Assembly (NCBI RefSeq): GCF_004365915.1
Contig: NZ_SODI01000001.1
Span: 496,001 to 560,000 of the forward strand
Reading direction: 5' to 3'
Length of the DNA stretch: 64,000 nt
From: Cryobacterium psychrophilum
GTDB taxonomy: Bacteria > Actinomycetota > Actinomycetes > Actinomycetales > Microbacteriaceae
In this document: positions 1 to 8,393 of the stretch, piece by piece
How positions within the stretch are numbered: position 1 is the stretch's first letter
Layout of the letters: every line of letters starts with the position of its first letter
Notes under the pieces: model-generated
Database searches by the model: none
Told to the model about the DNA's origin: nothing
Seen by the model: only the letters and a program-made list of their open reading frames with translations
Translations under genes and position numbers: made by a program

Positions 1-273
1 GCCGCTGCCGCCCACCTCGACGCACCCGCCCTCGTCAGACTCGTCGCCTACGACGACGCACAGACCGTTGCGGCCGCAATGCTCAAGCTAGAGCCGCTCG
101 ACCCCATCGTGCCGCCTGGCTGGGTTCTTGATGCCTGCGCTGCTGTGGAAGAATTCGTAGACACGATCTCCGCACTCACCATTCCCGACGCCATCCCGGC
201 ACTGGGCGCTCCCGAATCCGAGGGCTGGGTTGAGGCCCACTCTCGATCAACGAAAAGGTTATTCCGTGCCTAA
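1..273 (+). CDS. ureF: urease accessory protein UreF, 3' end only
   Basis: The window opens inside this gene; frame 1 is open from base 1 to TAA at 271-273, giving the last 90 residues. The segment [18 protein letters not shown] followed by LEPLDP matches the C-terminal helices of UreF, the GTPase-activating partner that loads nickel into urease together with UreD and UreG. The stop overlaps the GTG start of ureG by 8 bases, as expected for a urease accessory operon. The family assignment rests on this short tail plus the downstream ureG-ureD context, so it is strong as context but moderate from sequence alone. Confidence 0.8.
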   Translation, partial: AAAAHLDAPALVRLVAYDDAQTVAAAMLKLEPLDPIVPPGWVLDACAAVEEFVDTISALTIPDAIPALGAPESEGWVEAHSRSTKRLFRA

Positions 274-1015
274 AGACACCTCGAACCGAGCACTCAGAGT
301 TGGAGTGGCCGGCCCCGTTGGAACCGGGAAGAGCTCCTTGATTGCAATAGTCTGCCGTGCGCTCGCGCCCGAACTGCGCCTCGGCGTGATCACTAATGAC
401 ATTTACACCGATGAGGATGCCCGCTTTCTGCGCTCCGCGGGTGTGCTCGAGCCCGAGCGCATTCGAGCGGTCGAGACGGGTGCGTGCCCCCACACGGCCA
501 TTCGGGACGACATCACCGTTAACCTTCTCGCCGTGGAGGACCTCGAGCGCGACTTCGCGCCGCTCGACGTCGTACTGATCGAATCCGGCGGAGACAACCT
601 CACCGCGACATTTTCGCCCGCCTTGGTCGACGCGCAGATCTTCGTCCTCGATGTTGCAGGCGGAGGTGATGTGGCTCGCAAGGGCGGCCCGGGCATAGCC
701 CGGGCCGACCTGCTCGTCGTGAACAAAACCGACCTCGCACCCTACGTCGGAGTAGACGTTGCGCTCATGGTGAGCGACGCCGAGTTCGCCCGTGAGGGGC
801 GCCAAGTGCTCGCACTCTCCCGCACCGACGCTGCATCCATTGACGAGTTAAGTACGTGGGTGCGCGGCCTGCTCGCGCAGCATCGGGCAGGCATACACAG
901 CCCGCAGGACCCGGGGCCAATGGCACCGCATTTTCACGCGAGCGACAACGGCGGAACGCCGCATTCCCACGACGGATCCGGGGAGCACACTCACCTTGAC
1001 TCCCATTCGCACTAG
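266..1015 (+). CDS. ureG: urease accessory GTPase UreG
   Basis: This is the GTP-dependent nickel-delivery protein for urease maturation, cytoplasmic, 249 residues. Visible motifs are the P-loop GPVGTGKSS near residue 15, NDIYT, the nickel-binding CPH in [17 protein letters not shown] and the guanine-specifying NKTD. The GTG at 266 is preferred over an in-frame ATG at 230 because AAAGG lies just upstream and the protein then starts at the usual place before the P-loop. A histidine-rich tail ([23 protein letters not shown]) probably stores or hands over nickel; many UreG proteins carry this at the N terminus, so its C-terminal position is slightly unusual. The gene abuts ureD directly (TAG then GTG). 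Confidence 0.95.
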   Translation: MPKDTSNRALRVGVAGPVGTGKSSLIAIVCRALAPELRLGVITNDIYTDEDARFLRSAGVLEPERIRAVETGACPHTAIRDDITVNLLAVEDLERDFAPLDVVLIESGGDNLTATFSPALVDAQIFVLDVAGGGDVARKGGPGIARADLLVVNKTDLAPYVGVDVALMVSDAEFAREGRQVLALSRTDAASIDELSTWVRGLLAQHRAGIHSPQDPGPMAPHFHASDNGGTPHSHDGSGEHTHLDSHSH

Positions 1016-1816
1016 GTGACGGGTTCGGCACCGAGTGGGGCGACCCCGGCGGCAACATCGATTCACCTCGTCGCTGCGCCCCTGCGCGCCCGCCTACACC
1101 TCACAACAGGCGCACTCGTTCCCCGCACCGTCGACATCGGCCCCAACTTTGCACGAGTCGCGCTCATCGCCGCGGGCGCACTACTCCTCGGTGACGACCA
1201 TGTGCACATCGACGTGGTCGTCGGCGCCGGTTGTGTGCTCGAGCTTGAAGACGTCGGCGGAACTGTTGCTTACGACGCAGATGGCGAACCGTCGACCTGG
1301 ACGGTCACCATTCGGGTCGAAGCACATGCCCTACTCCTCTGGCACGGACTGCCTTTTATCGTCGCCGACGGTTCCCATGTCACCCGACACACTCGGATCG
1401 ACCTCGTTGCCGCGTCATCCGCGGTCTGCCTGCGGGAAACGATCGTATTTGGCCGGTCAGCGGAGCAGGGTGGATTTGTCGACCTGAGGACGCACGTCAG
1501 CGTCAACGCTGAACCGCTCTTTCTCGAGTGGCTTCCCGTGCGCGGGGTCGACCATTCCCCGGGTATTCTCGGTAACAACCGAATTCTTGATACGATCCTG
1601 CTCGCTGGACTCCGTTCCGAGGGCACTCATCCGACTGGCCTGACTGCCGGTGACGTGGCACAAACCTCTGATGGCGAGGTACTGCAGTTAGAGGGTGTGG
1701 GTAGCTTGGCCCGGTCGCTGCAGGTCGAGGCGCATCGCTCGCCGTTGCCCGCAGTCTGGGACACTTGGCGAGCATTGGCGCTGAGTTCGTGGGAACGGCA
1801 TCCGATGCTCGACTGA
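1016..1816 (+). CDS. ureD: urease accessory protein UreD (UreH)
   Basis: Scaffold of the urease activation complex with UreF and UreG, 266 residues, normal family length. Family features are the N-terminal hydrophobic beta pattern (APLRARLHLTTGALVPR), the LLLGDDHVHIDVVVGAGC segment, the central ITVFGR-like LRETIVFGRSAEQGG and FVDLRTHVSV. It begins with GTG in the base after the ureG stop, so translation is coupled. It is the last gene of the urease operon in this window; downstream sequence on the same strand shows no further nickel gene. Confidence 0.9.
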   Translation: MTGSAPSGATPAATSIHLVAAPLRARLHLTTGALVPRTVDIGPNFARVALIAAGALLLGDDHVHIDVVVGAGCVLELEDVGGTVAYDADGEPSTWTVTIRVEAHALLLWHGLPFIVADGSHVTRHTRIDLVAASSAVCLRETIVFGRSAEQGGFVDLRTHVSVNAEPLFLEWLPVRGVDHSPGILGNNRILDTILLAGLRSEGTHPTGLTAGDVAQTSDGEVLQLEGVGSLARSLQVEAHRSPLPAVWDTWRALALSSWERHPMLD

Positions 1817-1906
1817 GTGACGTTAACGTGCTGGTGGCGAGTAGCCGCAGTCGGTGGTACTGGCGGCGAGATGTTGTGGCCCGCCGCCAGCACGACCGGT
1901 TTTGGT

Positions 1907-2182
1907 TTATTCCCAGTGGTTCTTGTCGGCGGGGGCTTGATCGTCGCGGAGCTTGCACATGTCGACACTGCCGAGGTTGATGGTGCGGGAATGCTTCACG
2001 AGGACCGCGAACAGGTCGCTGGCGGCGTCGCTGTCGATGCCGACGGTGAGGAAGCCAACGATGATGAGCAGGTCCACGTCGGAGAGCTCGTTGAGGAGCT
2101 GTTGGTGGGCGATGCCGGAGCGGCCCCACTCCGGATCAGAGCGGCAAAGCTTCGCGTCCGGATTGGTGCCCCCGTCTGGCGC
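1907..2182 (-). pseudogene. C-terminal coding remnant, unidentified family
   Basis: On the minus strand a 91-codon frame runs from just after a stop (complement of 2183-2185) to TAA at 1907-1909. Its composition looks like a real protein (ELSDVDLLIIVGFLTVGID, DAASDLFAVLVKHSRTINLG, ending NHWE). There is no plausible start with a ribosome site, so it is probably the tail of a gene whose 5' part has been lost. I do not recognise the family. Overlapping plus-strand open frames in this area are weaker and are taken as shadows. Confidence 0.4.
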
Positions 2183-2240
2183 TCACCATCCGGCTGACCT
2201 AAGTTGAGAGTGCACCGAGACCGCGACATAGGAGAAGACC

Positions 2241-2363
2241 GTGACCGCACTCGACCCAGATCTCGAAGAGGATGTCGAGCGAGGATACCAGGTCGCGGAC
2301 CGGCTGGTCGTCGTCGAGCGGCCCGACGCGCTGGCGCGCCTCGTCCGATACCTCCACGAATAA
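2241..2363 (+). CDS. 40-residue leader protein coupled to the antiporter
   Basis: A GTG at 2241 preceded by AGGAGAAGACC starts a 40-residue protein rich in charged residues (ALDPDLEEDVERGYQVADRL, ending RLVRYLHE). Its TAA overlaps the ATG of the next gene as TAATG, a classic translational-coupling arrangement. The strong ribosome site belongs to this small ORF, whereas the antiporter start at 2363 has none of its own. It could be a regulatory subunit, a leader peptide, or a leftover of a longer upstream gene. No family is recognised. Confidence 0.6.
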   Translation: MTALDPDLEEDVERGYQVADRLVVVERPDALARLVRYLHE

Positions 2364-4009
2364 TGGCAGCCGAGCTGGACTCATTCGCCACCATGGCGGC
2401 TGTCCTCGCCATCGCGGCCATCGTGGCGTTCTTGGCGCACCGAGCGCGGCAACCGCTCATCGTGGCTTTCATCGTGGTGGGAGTCATCGTCGGACCGTCC
2501 CTCCTGGGCTGGGTTCGAGAGGGCGACTCCCTCGAGTTGCTGGCAGAGATCGGCATCGCAATCCTGCTCTTCCTCGTGGGGCTCAAGCTCGACATCCGTC
2601 TGGTCAAGTCGATCGGTCCGGTCGCACTGATCACCGGACTCGGCCAGGTTCTGTTCACCTCGCTCGTCGGCTTCGGTATTGCGCTTCTCTTCGGAATGCC
2701 AGTGGTCGTGGCCGTCTACGTGGCTGTGGCACTGACCTTCTCGTCGACGATCATCATCGTGAAGTTGTTGTCGGACAAGGGGGAACTCGACGAACTCCAC
2801 GGCAGGATCGCCCTAGGGTTTCTGATCGTGCAGGACATCGTCGTGATCTTGGTCATGATCGCCCTCTCCAGCTTCGGCGGCGAGCGCGACGGCTCCCTCT
2901 GGGAACAGATCGGGGGCGTGCTGATCGCGGCAGCCGGGGTCATCGGTGGTCTCGCTGTCGCGATGCGCTGGGTACTCCCCGGCCTCCTCAAGCTCGTTGC
3001 GAGCTCGCAGGAGCTGCTCATCGTGTGTTGCGTTGCCTGGGCCGTCGCAGTGGCTGCTCTCACGGATTATTTGGGTTTCTCGGTGGAGGTGGGCGCGTTC
3101 CTCGCTGGCTTCGCGCTCGCGTCGACTCCCTTCCGGGAGTCGATCGCCTCTTCTCTGTCGGGCCTGCGGGATTTCCTGCTCCTGTTCTTCTTCATCGAGC
3201 TCGGCACGCAACTCGACTTCTCCTCGATCGGCAACCAGATACCAGAAGCCATCCTTTTCTCCGCGTTCGTCCTCATCGGCAACCCACTCATCGTTCTCGT
3301 GATCATGGGTGTCATGGGGTATCCGAAACGCGTCTCATTCCTGGCCGGTCTGGCCGTCGCGCAAATCAGCGAGTTCTCTCTGATTCTCGTTGCCCTCGGC
3401 CGCGACCTCGGCCACGTCGACAACGACACCGTCGGGCTCGTGACACTCGTCGGGATGATCACGATCGCCGCGTCCACCTACATGATCCTGTACTCGGAAC
3501 AGCTGTTCGCCGTGCTCGATCCGGTCCTCGGCATCTTCGAGCGGCGCCGCACGATCGACGCTGCGCTCCCCGAGGCGAAGCATTACGACGTGATCGTCTT
3601 CGGCCACGGACGGTTCGGGAGCCGCCTGATCGAGGAATTCGCAAGGGCGGGCTACTCGGTGCTGGTAGTCGACTGGGACCCCTACGCCACGATCCGACTG
3701 GAGGACGCGACACTGGCGGATCGCGTGTCGCTGGCCTATGGGGACGCGAGCAACGGCGAGTTCCCCGGAACCCTGCCACTACGGTCCGCAAAGTGGATCG
3801 TCAGCACCATCCCAAACGTCGAGGTCAACAAGGGTCTCGCCACATCTCTCCGTCATCATGGCGCGACCGCCCCCGTCGCGGTGACGGCACACACCGACGC
3901 GGAAGCACGCGAGTTCGGCAGGGAGATCGACGAGAACGTCATCAATCTCGTTCTCCAGCCGTTCGATGACGCTGCCGACGACGCCATCGCCGCGCTCAAA
4001 GCGCTGTGA
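2363..4009 (+). CDS. CPA2 / Kef-type cation:proton antiporter with TrkA-N domain
   Basis: Membrane antiporter for K+ or Na+ against protons, 548 residues. Residues 1-400 contain about twelve hydrophobic segments with the family pattern IAILLFLVGLKLDIRLVK, FSSTIIIVKLLSDKGEL and VEVGAFLAGFALAS. From about residue 405 a Rossmann fold of the TrkA-N (RCK) type follows, with GHGRFGSRLIEEF as nucleotide-binding loop and VVDWD at the end of the second strand, so gating by NAD(H) or a similar ligand is likely. The ATG at 2363 overlaps the stop of the 40-residue leader gene and is probably coupled to it. The longer open frame upstream of 2363 lacks support. Confidence 0.88.
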   Translation: MAAELDSFATMAAVLAIAAIVAFLAHRARQPLIVAFIVVGVIVGPSLLGWVREGDSLELLAEIGIAILLFLVGLKLDIRLVKSIGPVALITGLGQVLFTSLVGFGIALLFGMPVVVAVYVAVALTFSSTIIIVKLLSDKGELDELHGRIALGFLIVQDIVVILVMIALSSFGGERDGSLWEQIGGVLIAAAGVIGGLAVAMRWVLPGLLKLVASSQELLIVCCVAWAVAVAALTDYLGFSVEVGAFLAGFALASTPFRESIASSLSGLRDFLLLFFFIELGTQLDFSSIGNQIPEAILFSAFVLIGNPLIVLVIMGVMGYPKRVSFLAGLAVAQISEFSLILVALGRDLGHVDNDTVGLVTLVGMITIAASTYMILYSEQLFAVLDPVLGIFERRRTIDAALPEAKHYDVIVFGHGRFGSRLIEEFARAGYSVLVVDWDPYATIRLEDATLADRVSLAYGDASNGEFPGTLPLRSAKWIVSTIPNVEVNKGLATSLRHHGATAPVAVTAHTDAEAREFGREIDENVINLVLQPFDDAADDAIAALKAL

Positions 4010-4015
4010 AGCCCG

Positions 4016-4229
4016 TCAGGACAGGAGGCCCTTCGTGGCGAACCGGGCTGTAGGCGAGCGCACCGAAGACCGCGATGTACGCGGCCTGCACGAGCGCGTT
4101 GACGCCGAACGAGCTGAAGTTGAGCGGCTGGCTCAGCAGCTCGGCGAATCCCCGCCGGTAGCGGCTGGACAGCAACGGCTGCAGCCAAGACAGGACTGGG
4201 CGACTTCTCGACCCGATCGGGCGAGGCAT
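4016..4229 (-). pseudogene. C-terminal relic of an ABC-2 type transporter permease
   Basis: Minus-strand translation gives WLQPLLSSRYRRGFAELL, QPLNFSSFGVNALVQAAY and IAVFGALAY, a typical end of an ABC-2 permease. A one-base frame change near 4045 is then needed to read RFATKGLLS and the true stop at 4016-4018. The upstream part of the gene is absent beyond 4229, where the promoter region of the DUF368 gene begins. Frameshift plus 5' truncation show that it is not functional. It lies convergently against the end of the antiporter gene. Confidence 0.6.
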
Positions 4230-4334
4230 GGCAAACTGGGATCGGGGTTACCGCCCGGGCGGCGCTCGGGCAAACTTGCCAGCGGCCTACGACGATCAGC
4301 GTGCGCTCCTTACCCCTCTACGAAAGGTTCGACC

Positions 4335-5348
4335 ATGTCAGCGACCACACCCGTCACGACCGGCCGTCGCGGCGGGCGCGCCCCGGCGGCGCTGCGCGCG
4401 GTCGTCGACGTCGCACGCGGCGCCCTCATCGGCGCCGCCGAGATCGTCCCGGGTGTGAGCGGTGGAACCATCGCGCTCATCGTCGGCGTCTACGGCCACC
4501 TCATCGATGGCGCCGGGCATCTCGCCCGCGGAGTCGCCCTGCTCGTCGCGGATGCCGTTCGCGCGCGCGGCGCCGCTCGCGCCATGGCGCACTTCCGCTC
4601 GGTGCGCTGGACCGTGATGATCCCGATCGGGTTGGGCATGGTGGGGGCGATCCTGATCGGTGCGCGGCTCCTCGCGCCGCTGCTCGACGACTTCCCGGTC
4701 GGAACACGGGCGGTCTTCGCCGGATTGATCGTCGCCTCGCTCATCGTGCCGATCCGCATGGTCGGATCCCGCTGGCGGCCCCGCGATATCGCACTCGCCC
4801 TGCTCGCCGCCGCGGTCACCTTTGCGCTGATCGGGCTCCCTCCCGCCGGAGAGATCGACCCTCCCCTGATCCTCGTCGCCGTTTCCGCCGGGTTCGCCGT
4901 CTGCGCGCTCGTTCTGCCGGGCGTCTCCGGCTCGTTCCTGCTGCTGACCTTGGGCATGTACGCGCCGACGCTCGAGGCCGTCAACGATCGGGACCTCACC
5001 TACCTCGGCGCCTTCGTCGTGGGTGCGGTGCTCGGGCTCGGCGTGTTCGTGTCGGGGCTGCAGTGGCTTTTCGCCCATCACCACCGGGTGACGCTCGTAG
5101 TCATGACCGGTCTCCTGCTCGGGTCACTGCGCGCGCTCTGGCCGTGGCAGGGCGCCCAGAATGGGCTTCTAGCGCCGAGCGGCGACGTGGGGCTCGCCAT
5201 TGCCCTCTTCATCGCGGGCGCGGCTCTCGTAACGGCACTCGTCGTGGTCGAGGGCGTACTCGTGCGGCGCAGGGTGCTCGCCGAGCACGCCGTCGTAGAC
5301 GAGGTGCCGGATGCCGATCGCTCCGCCGAGGGGCGCTCGAGGCGCTAG
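4335..5348 (+). CDS. DUF368 polytopic membrane protein
   Basis: A 337-residue protein with 8-10 membrane segments. It carries the two internally repeated family motifs: EIVPGVSGGTIALIVGVY near residue 38 and LVLPGVSGSFLLLTLGMY near residue 195. DUF368 proteins have been linked to polyprenyl-phosphate (C55-P) translocation, so a lipid-carrier recycling role is possible; that is family knowledge, not visible here. The ATG at 4335 follows CGAAAGGTTCGACC, a fair ribosome site. The larger same-frame ORF from 3966 is an artefact of an open frame. No operon partner is evident. Confidence 0.85.
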   Translation: MSATTPVTTGRRGGRAPAALRAVVDVARGALIGAAEIVPGVSGGTIALIVGVYGHLIDGAGHLARGVALLVADAVRARGAARAMAHFRSVRWTVMIPIGLGMVGAILIGARLLAPLLDDFPVGTRAVFAGLIVASLIVPIRMVGSRWRPRDIALALLAAAVTFALIGLPPAGEIDPPLILVAVSAGFAVCALVLPGVSGSFLLLTLGMYAPTLEAVNDRDLTYLGAFVVGAVLGLGVFVSGLQWLFAHHHRVTLVVMTGLLLGSLRALWPWQGAQNGLLAPSGDVGLAIALFIAGAALVTALVVVEGVLVRRRVLAEHAVVDEVPDADRSAEGRSRR

Positions 5349-5439
5349 CTGTACTGAGTCAGGACATTGGTGACACTCGTTGATGGGAGTTTCTCGGATG
5401 CCGGTGTGGGAGTTCCGACCGTTTTCGGTGATTTCTCGA

Positions 5440-5975
5440 TAGGTGGTCGGGGCTTGGCGAGTGCCGAGTCCGAGCAAGGACTGGCCTTCAGGCTGTTGCC
5501 GCCGCGCCTCCCCGCCTCGTGGCTACCAACCTGACAGTGGTCGACCTCAACCTCACCCGTGAGCAATACGCGCTCCGGGTTGATCATGGCGAAGCGGAGC
5601 TTGTGCAAGATGGTCTAGGCGGTCTGGTACCGGGTCAGGCCGAGTTGGCGTTGCAACTGTATGGCCGAGATTCCCGGGGTTCCCGTTGTCATCAGGTAGG
5701 CGGCTCGGCACCATAAAAGCAGTGGCGCGTGCGTCTTGTGTAGCACTGTGCCCTCGCTCAGTGAAACTTGGTGTCGACATCCCGCGCAGTCCCGAAGGCC
5801 TCGCCCTCTCGCAGGCCAAGGAACCTGCCCCTGACACCGCGGGCCGGAGTAACCCTCCGGCCCGCGATACGCGTACAGGCACTCCAGGCACACTTCCTCG
5901 TCACCAAATCGAGCTTGAAACGGCACGATCGTCTTCGGAAAGTGTGGTCGGACTGTTTCCAGAGGCTAACTGAGC
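5440..5975 (-). pseudogene. IS1595-family transposase relic
   Basis: Read on the minus strand in several frames, this segment shows the order expected of an IS1595 transposase. It has an N-terminal FPKTIVPFQARFGDEEVCLE, then a degraded zinc ribbon (GPRC, CAGC), GTVLHKTHAPLLLWCRAAYL, TTGTPGISAIQLQRQLGLTR, ILHKLRFAMINPERVLLTG and EVEVDHCQVG. An in-frame stop follows RYQTA and several frame changes occur, and the catalytic C-terminal half is missing. The relic stops at the left end of the transposon that begins at 5984, which inserted within or next to it. Confidence 0.65.
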
Positions 5976-5983
5976 TAACCATC

Positions 5984-6033
5984 TGTTGTACGTCTCCCGG
6001 AGTGACGACGTAGGCGTCTTCGTCGGTGACGAT
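5984..6033 (+). repeat. left terminal inverted repeat of the transposon
   Basis: Begins TGTTGTACGTC; the inner block 6003-6033 starts TGACGA and ends TCGGTGACGAT, paired with the complement of 9291-9321. Two similar sub-blocks (TGACGA at 6003 and GTGACGAT at 6026) may be separate transposase-binding sites. Confidence 0.75.
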
Positions 6034-6101
6034 GGGTTTTAGCGCTGGAGGATTTGGTATCTGGCCGTCGGCGGCGTCAGGCTGACGACGTCCGGATAGA
6101 C

Positions 6102-6145
6102 GAATGGCCCGGCGTGGGATCTTTGCGGATTACGCCGGGCCATTC
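6102..6145. terminator. 14-bp perfect hairpin near the transposon left end
   Basis: GAATGGCCCGGCGT at 6102-6115 pairs perfectly with ACGCCGGGCCATTC at 6132-6145 around a 16-base loop. There is no long T run after it. It sits between the left inverted repeat and the first gene, where a structure blocking outside transcription into transposition genes is common. That role is inference. Confidence 0.55.
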
Positions 6146-6165
6146 TGACGCGTAAAGGCGCGCTG

Positions 6166-6864
6166 ATGCTCACGGTAAGTCATGATTCTGTTGTTGTCGA
6201 GTTGAACCTCCTGGCCGGGCGCGTGGTCTGCCCGGATTGTGGTGGCCGCTTGCGACCGTGGGGGTGGGCGAGGGACCGCGTGATTCGTGAGGGCCTCGGC
6301 ACGGATTGGGTGGATCGCAGGCTCCGGCCTCGCCGGTCTCGGTGCACGGTCTGCCTGAGCACGCATGTGCTCCTGGAGGTGCGGTTGGCCATGCGGCGGG
6401 CCGATGCGGCCGAGGTGATCGCGGCGGCGGTCGAGGCGAAGACCGCGCTGGGGTGGGGCCACCGGAAAATCGCGGCGGGCTGCGGCAGGCCGGTCTCGAC
6501 GGTCCGTGGTTGGTTGCGCGCACTCGCAGCGTCGGCCGGTGCGATCGGCGAGAGGTTCACGAGCTTGTTGGTGCGGGACGCTCCCGACGCTGTCGTGCTG
6601 TGGCCCAAACCTGCCGGCACCGCCGGCGGGGAGGCGTTGTCGGTGTTGATGGCGTATGCCGAGGGACTGGGGCGCCGGTTTGCCGCGGCCGTCACGGTGA
6701 CGTGGATCCAGGCCGGGATCGCCACGACGAACGGACGCTTGTTTTGCTCGAGCTGGTGGGCCGCGGGTCCCAACACCAACCGGCCCTTACGCCCGGGCGT
6801 GGTCGGCGGGAAAGTTGGCAGGAGCGCCTGCCATATCCCTGTGGTGGGCGTGTTCACTGTTTGA
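6166..6864 (+). CDS. transposon-associated zinc-ribbon / HTH protein (DUF6431-like)
   Basis: A 232-residue protein whose N-terminal third holds two CxxC pairs (VCPDCGG near residue 21 and RCTVCLST near residue 57) of a zinc ribbon. A helical segment follows (GHRKIAAGCGRPVSTVRGWL) that reads as a helix-turn-helix. The C-terminal part (VLMAYAEGLGRRFAAAVT, TTNGRLFC) is typical of small proteins encoded just upstream of this transposase/ATPase pair. It probably binds transposon ends or regulates transposition. AAAGG lies shortly before the ATG, and it is 11 bases from the transposase gene. Confidence 0.7.
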   Translation: MLTVSHDSVVVELNLLAGRVVCPDCGGRLRPWGWARDRVIREGLGTDWVDRRLRPRRSRCTVCLSTHVLLEVRLAMRRADAAEVIAAAVEAKTALGWGHRKIAAGCGRPVSTVRGWLRALAASAGAIGERFTSLLVRDAPDAVVLWPKPAGTAGGEALSVLMAYAEGLGRRFAAAVTVTWIQAGIATTNGRLFCSSWWAAGPNTNRPLRPGVVGGKVGRSACHIPVVGVFTV

Positions 6865-6875
6865 GAGGACCTTTC

Positions 6876-8393
6876 ATGCCCGCAACACCTCCGACGCTGC
6901 CACCGGTGGTGCCCCAGGATTCCCCGGTGAGCCCCGCCGTGTCCTTGCTCGTGCCGGCCGGATCGCCGTCGGAAACGGCAGCGCGCCGCGACCGGATGGA
7001 AAAGATCGCCCTGTTCAGGTATCAGCTGATCCGCGGCGCTGCCGATGCCGCGGTCACGACGCGTCAGCGCGGTCCGATGGTCAGAGACCTCGCGGCGATG
7101 GTGCATCCGGGGCCGTTCGGCGGCACGGTGACGGTTTCCAAAGACACCCTCGACCGGTGGATTCGGGCTTGGCGGCGCGGCGGGTTCGACGCGTTGAAAC
7201 CCCGCGGCCGCGCCCAGGGCGCCGTGACGCCGGCGCAGATCCTGGCGTTGGCCGCGACGCTGAAACGCGAACGGCCCGCCCGCACCTCAGCGCAGGTGCG
7301 GCGCATCATGATCGACACCCTCGGCGACGCACCTTCCGAGTCGACGTTGCTGCGGCACTTCCGCACGCTGGAACTCCCGACCGGCGTCCGCGAGGTGTTC
7401 GGCCGGTTCGAAGCGGACTACCCCAACGAAATGTGGGTCGGTGACGGGCTCCACGGGCCGCGGATCAATGGCCGGAAAACGTATTTGTTCGCGTTCCTTG
7501 ATGACCACACGCGCCTCGTGACGGCGGCCCGGTGGGCCTACGCTGAAGACTCCGTCCGCCTCACGGCGGCCCTCCGACCGGCGTTGGAATCCCGCGGAAT
7601 TCCGGGGGTTTGCTATGTCGATAACGGCTCGGCATTTATTGATGCATCCTTGTCGCGGACCTGCGCGAAGCTCGGAATCCGGCTGACACACTCCGCACCA
7701 TACCGACCCCAGGGCCGCGGGAAAATCGAGCGGTTCTTCAACACCGTCAACTCGCAGTTCCTCACCGAGATCACCACCGTCGACACTGCGACGGGCGAGG
7801 TCGATGCCGGGGTGGGCAGCATGGTGACGTCGCTGGATGACTTGAATGCGTTGTTCACGTCGTGGGTGGAGATGGTTTACCACCAGGCCGTCCACTCCAC
7901 GACCGGGCAAACACCGCTGCAACGCTGGGATGCCAGCTGGGTGGGCCGCAAGCCGGTGCGAAAATCGCGGGACGAGATCGCGGAAGCGTTCCGCTGGTCG
8001 ACGATCCGCACGGTGACGAAGTCCGCGACAGTGTCGTTGCAGTCCAACACCTATCAAGTCGATCAGCTCCTCGTCGGCAAACGGGTGGAGTTGGTCTATG
8101 ACCCCTTCGACCTCGCCGGGCTGATCACCGTCTCCGCCGGCAACGGCGTCCCGGCCGGCATCGCGGTGCTCAGCGAAATCCGCCGCCACGTGCATAAAAA
8201 GGCCGCCACGGCCGCTGCCGACAGCATCGAGACCGGTGCGAAGAACGCCGTCTCCGGCATCGACTACCTCCGCCTGGTCGAGACCCGCCACAAGGGCACC
8301 ATGGCTGGCGAGCCAATCAGTTTCGTCAAAGCGTCAACCTCGAAACGGCCCGCGGTCGTCTTCGTGCCGACTGCCCAGGAGGCGACCCGATGA
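6876..8393 (+). CDS. DDE transposase with integrase core (Mu/TnsB-like)
   Basis: This 505-residue transposase has an N-terminal helix-turn-helix region (SKDTLDRWIRAWRRGGFDAL) and a basic linker. The integrase core carries the acidic triad in MWVGDGLHG, CYVDNGSAF and GRGKIERFF. It also has a Mu-type C-terminal beta barrel (SATVSLQSNTYQVDQLLVGK). The ATG at 6876 has AGAGGA upstream. The stop overlaps the ATPase start (ATGA), so the pair is co-translated, like tniA-tniB or tnsB-tnsC. All catalytic residues are present, so the enzyme should be active. Confidence 0.88.
   Translation: MPATPPTLPPVVPQDSPVSPAVSLLVPAGSPSETAARRDRMEKIALFRYQLIRGAADAAVTTRQRGPMVRDLAAMVHPGPFGGTVTVSKDTLDRWIRAWRRGGFDALKPRGRAQGAVTPAQILALAATLKRERPARTSAQVRRIMIDTLGDAPSESTLLRHFRTLELPTGVREVFGRFEADYPNEMWVGDGLHGPRINGRKTYLFAFLDDHTRLVTAARWAYAEDSVRLTAALRPALESRGIPGVCYVDNGSAFIDASLSRTCAKLGIRLTHSAPYRPQGRGKIERFFNTVNSQFLTEITTVDTATGEVDAGVGSMVTSLDDLNALFTSWVEMVYHQAVHSTTGQTPLQRWDASWVGRKPVRKSRDEIAEAFRWSTIRTVTKSATVSLQSNTYQVDQLLVGKRVELVYDPFDLAGLITVSAGNGVPAGIAVLSEIRRHVHKKAATAAADSIETGAKNAVSGIDYLRLVETRHKGTMAGEPISFVKASTSKRPAVVFVPTAQEATR

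Noticed and set aside
1817..2197. 126-codon plus-strand frame downstream of ureD
   Set aside because: Opposite a more protein-like minus-strand remnant; the plus frame is Val/Glu-rich without motif or ribosome site.
2272..3969. 565-codon open frame overlapping the antiporter in another frame
   Set aside because: Arg/Pro/His-rich shadow produced by high GC; no domain, and the antiporter frame is clearly the real one.
4301..5383. 360-codon frame over the DUF368 gene
   Set aside because: Arg-dominated shadow; the DUF368 frame carries both PGVSG motifs.
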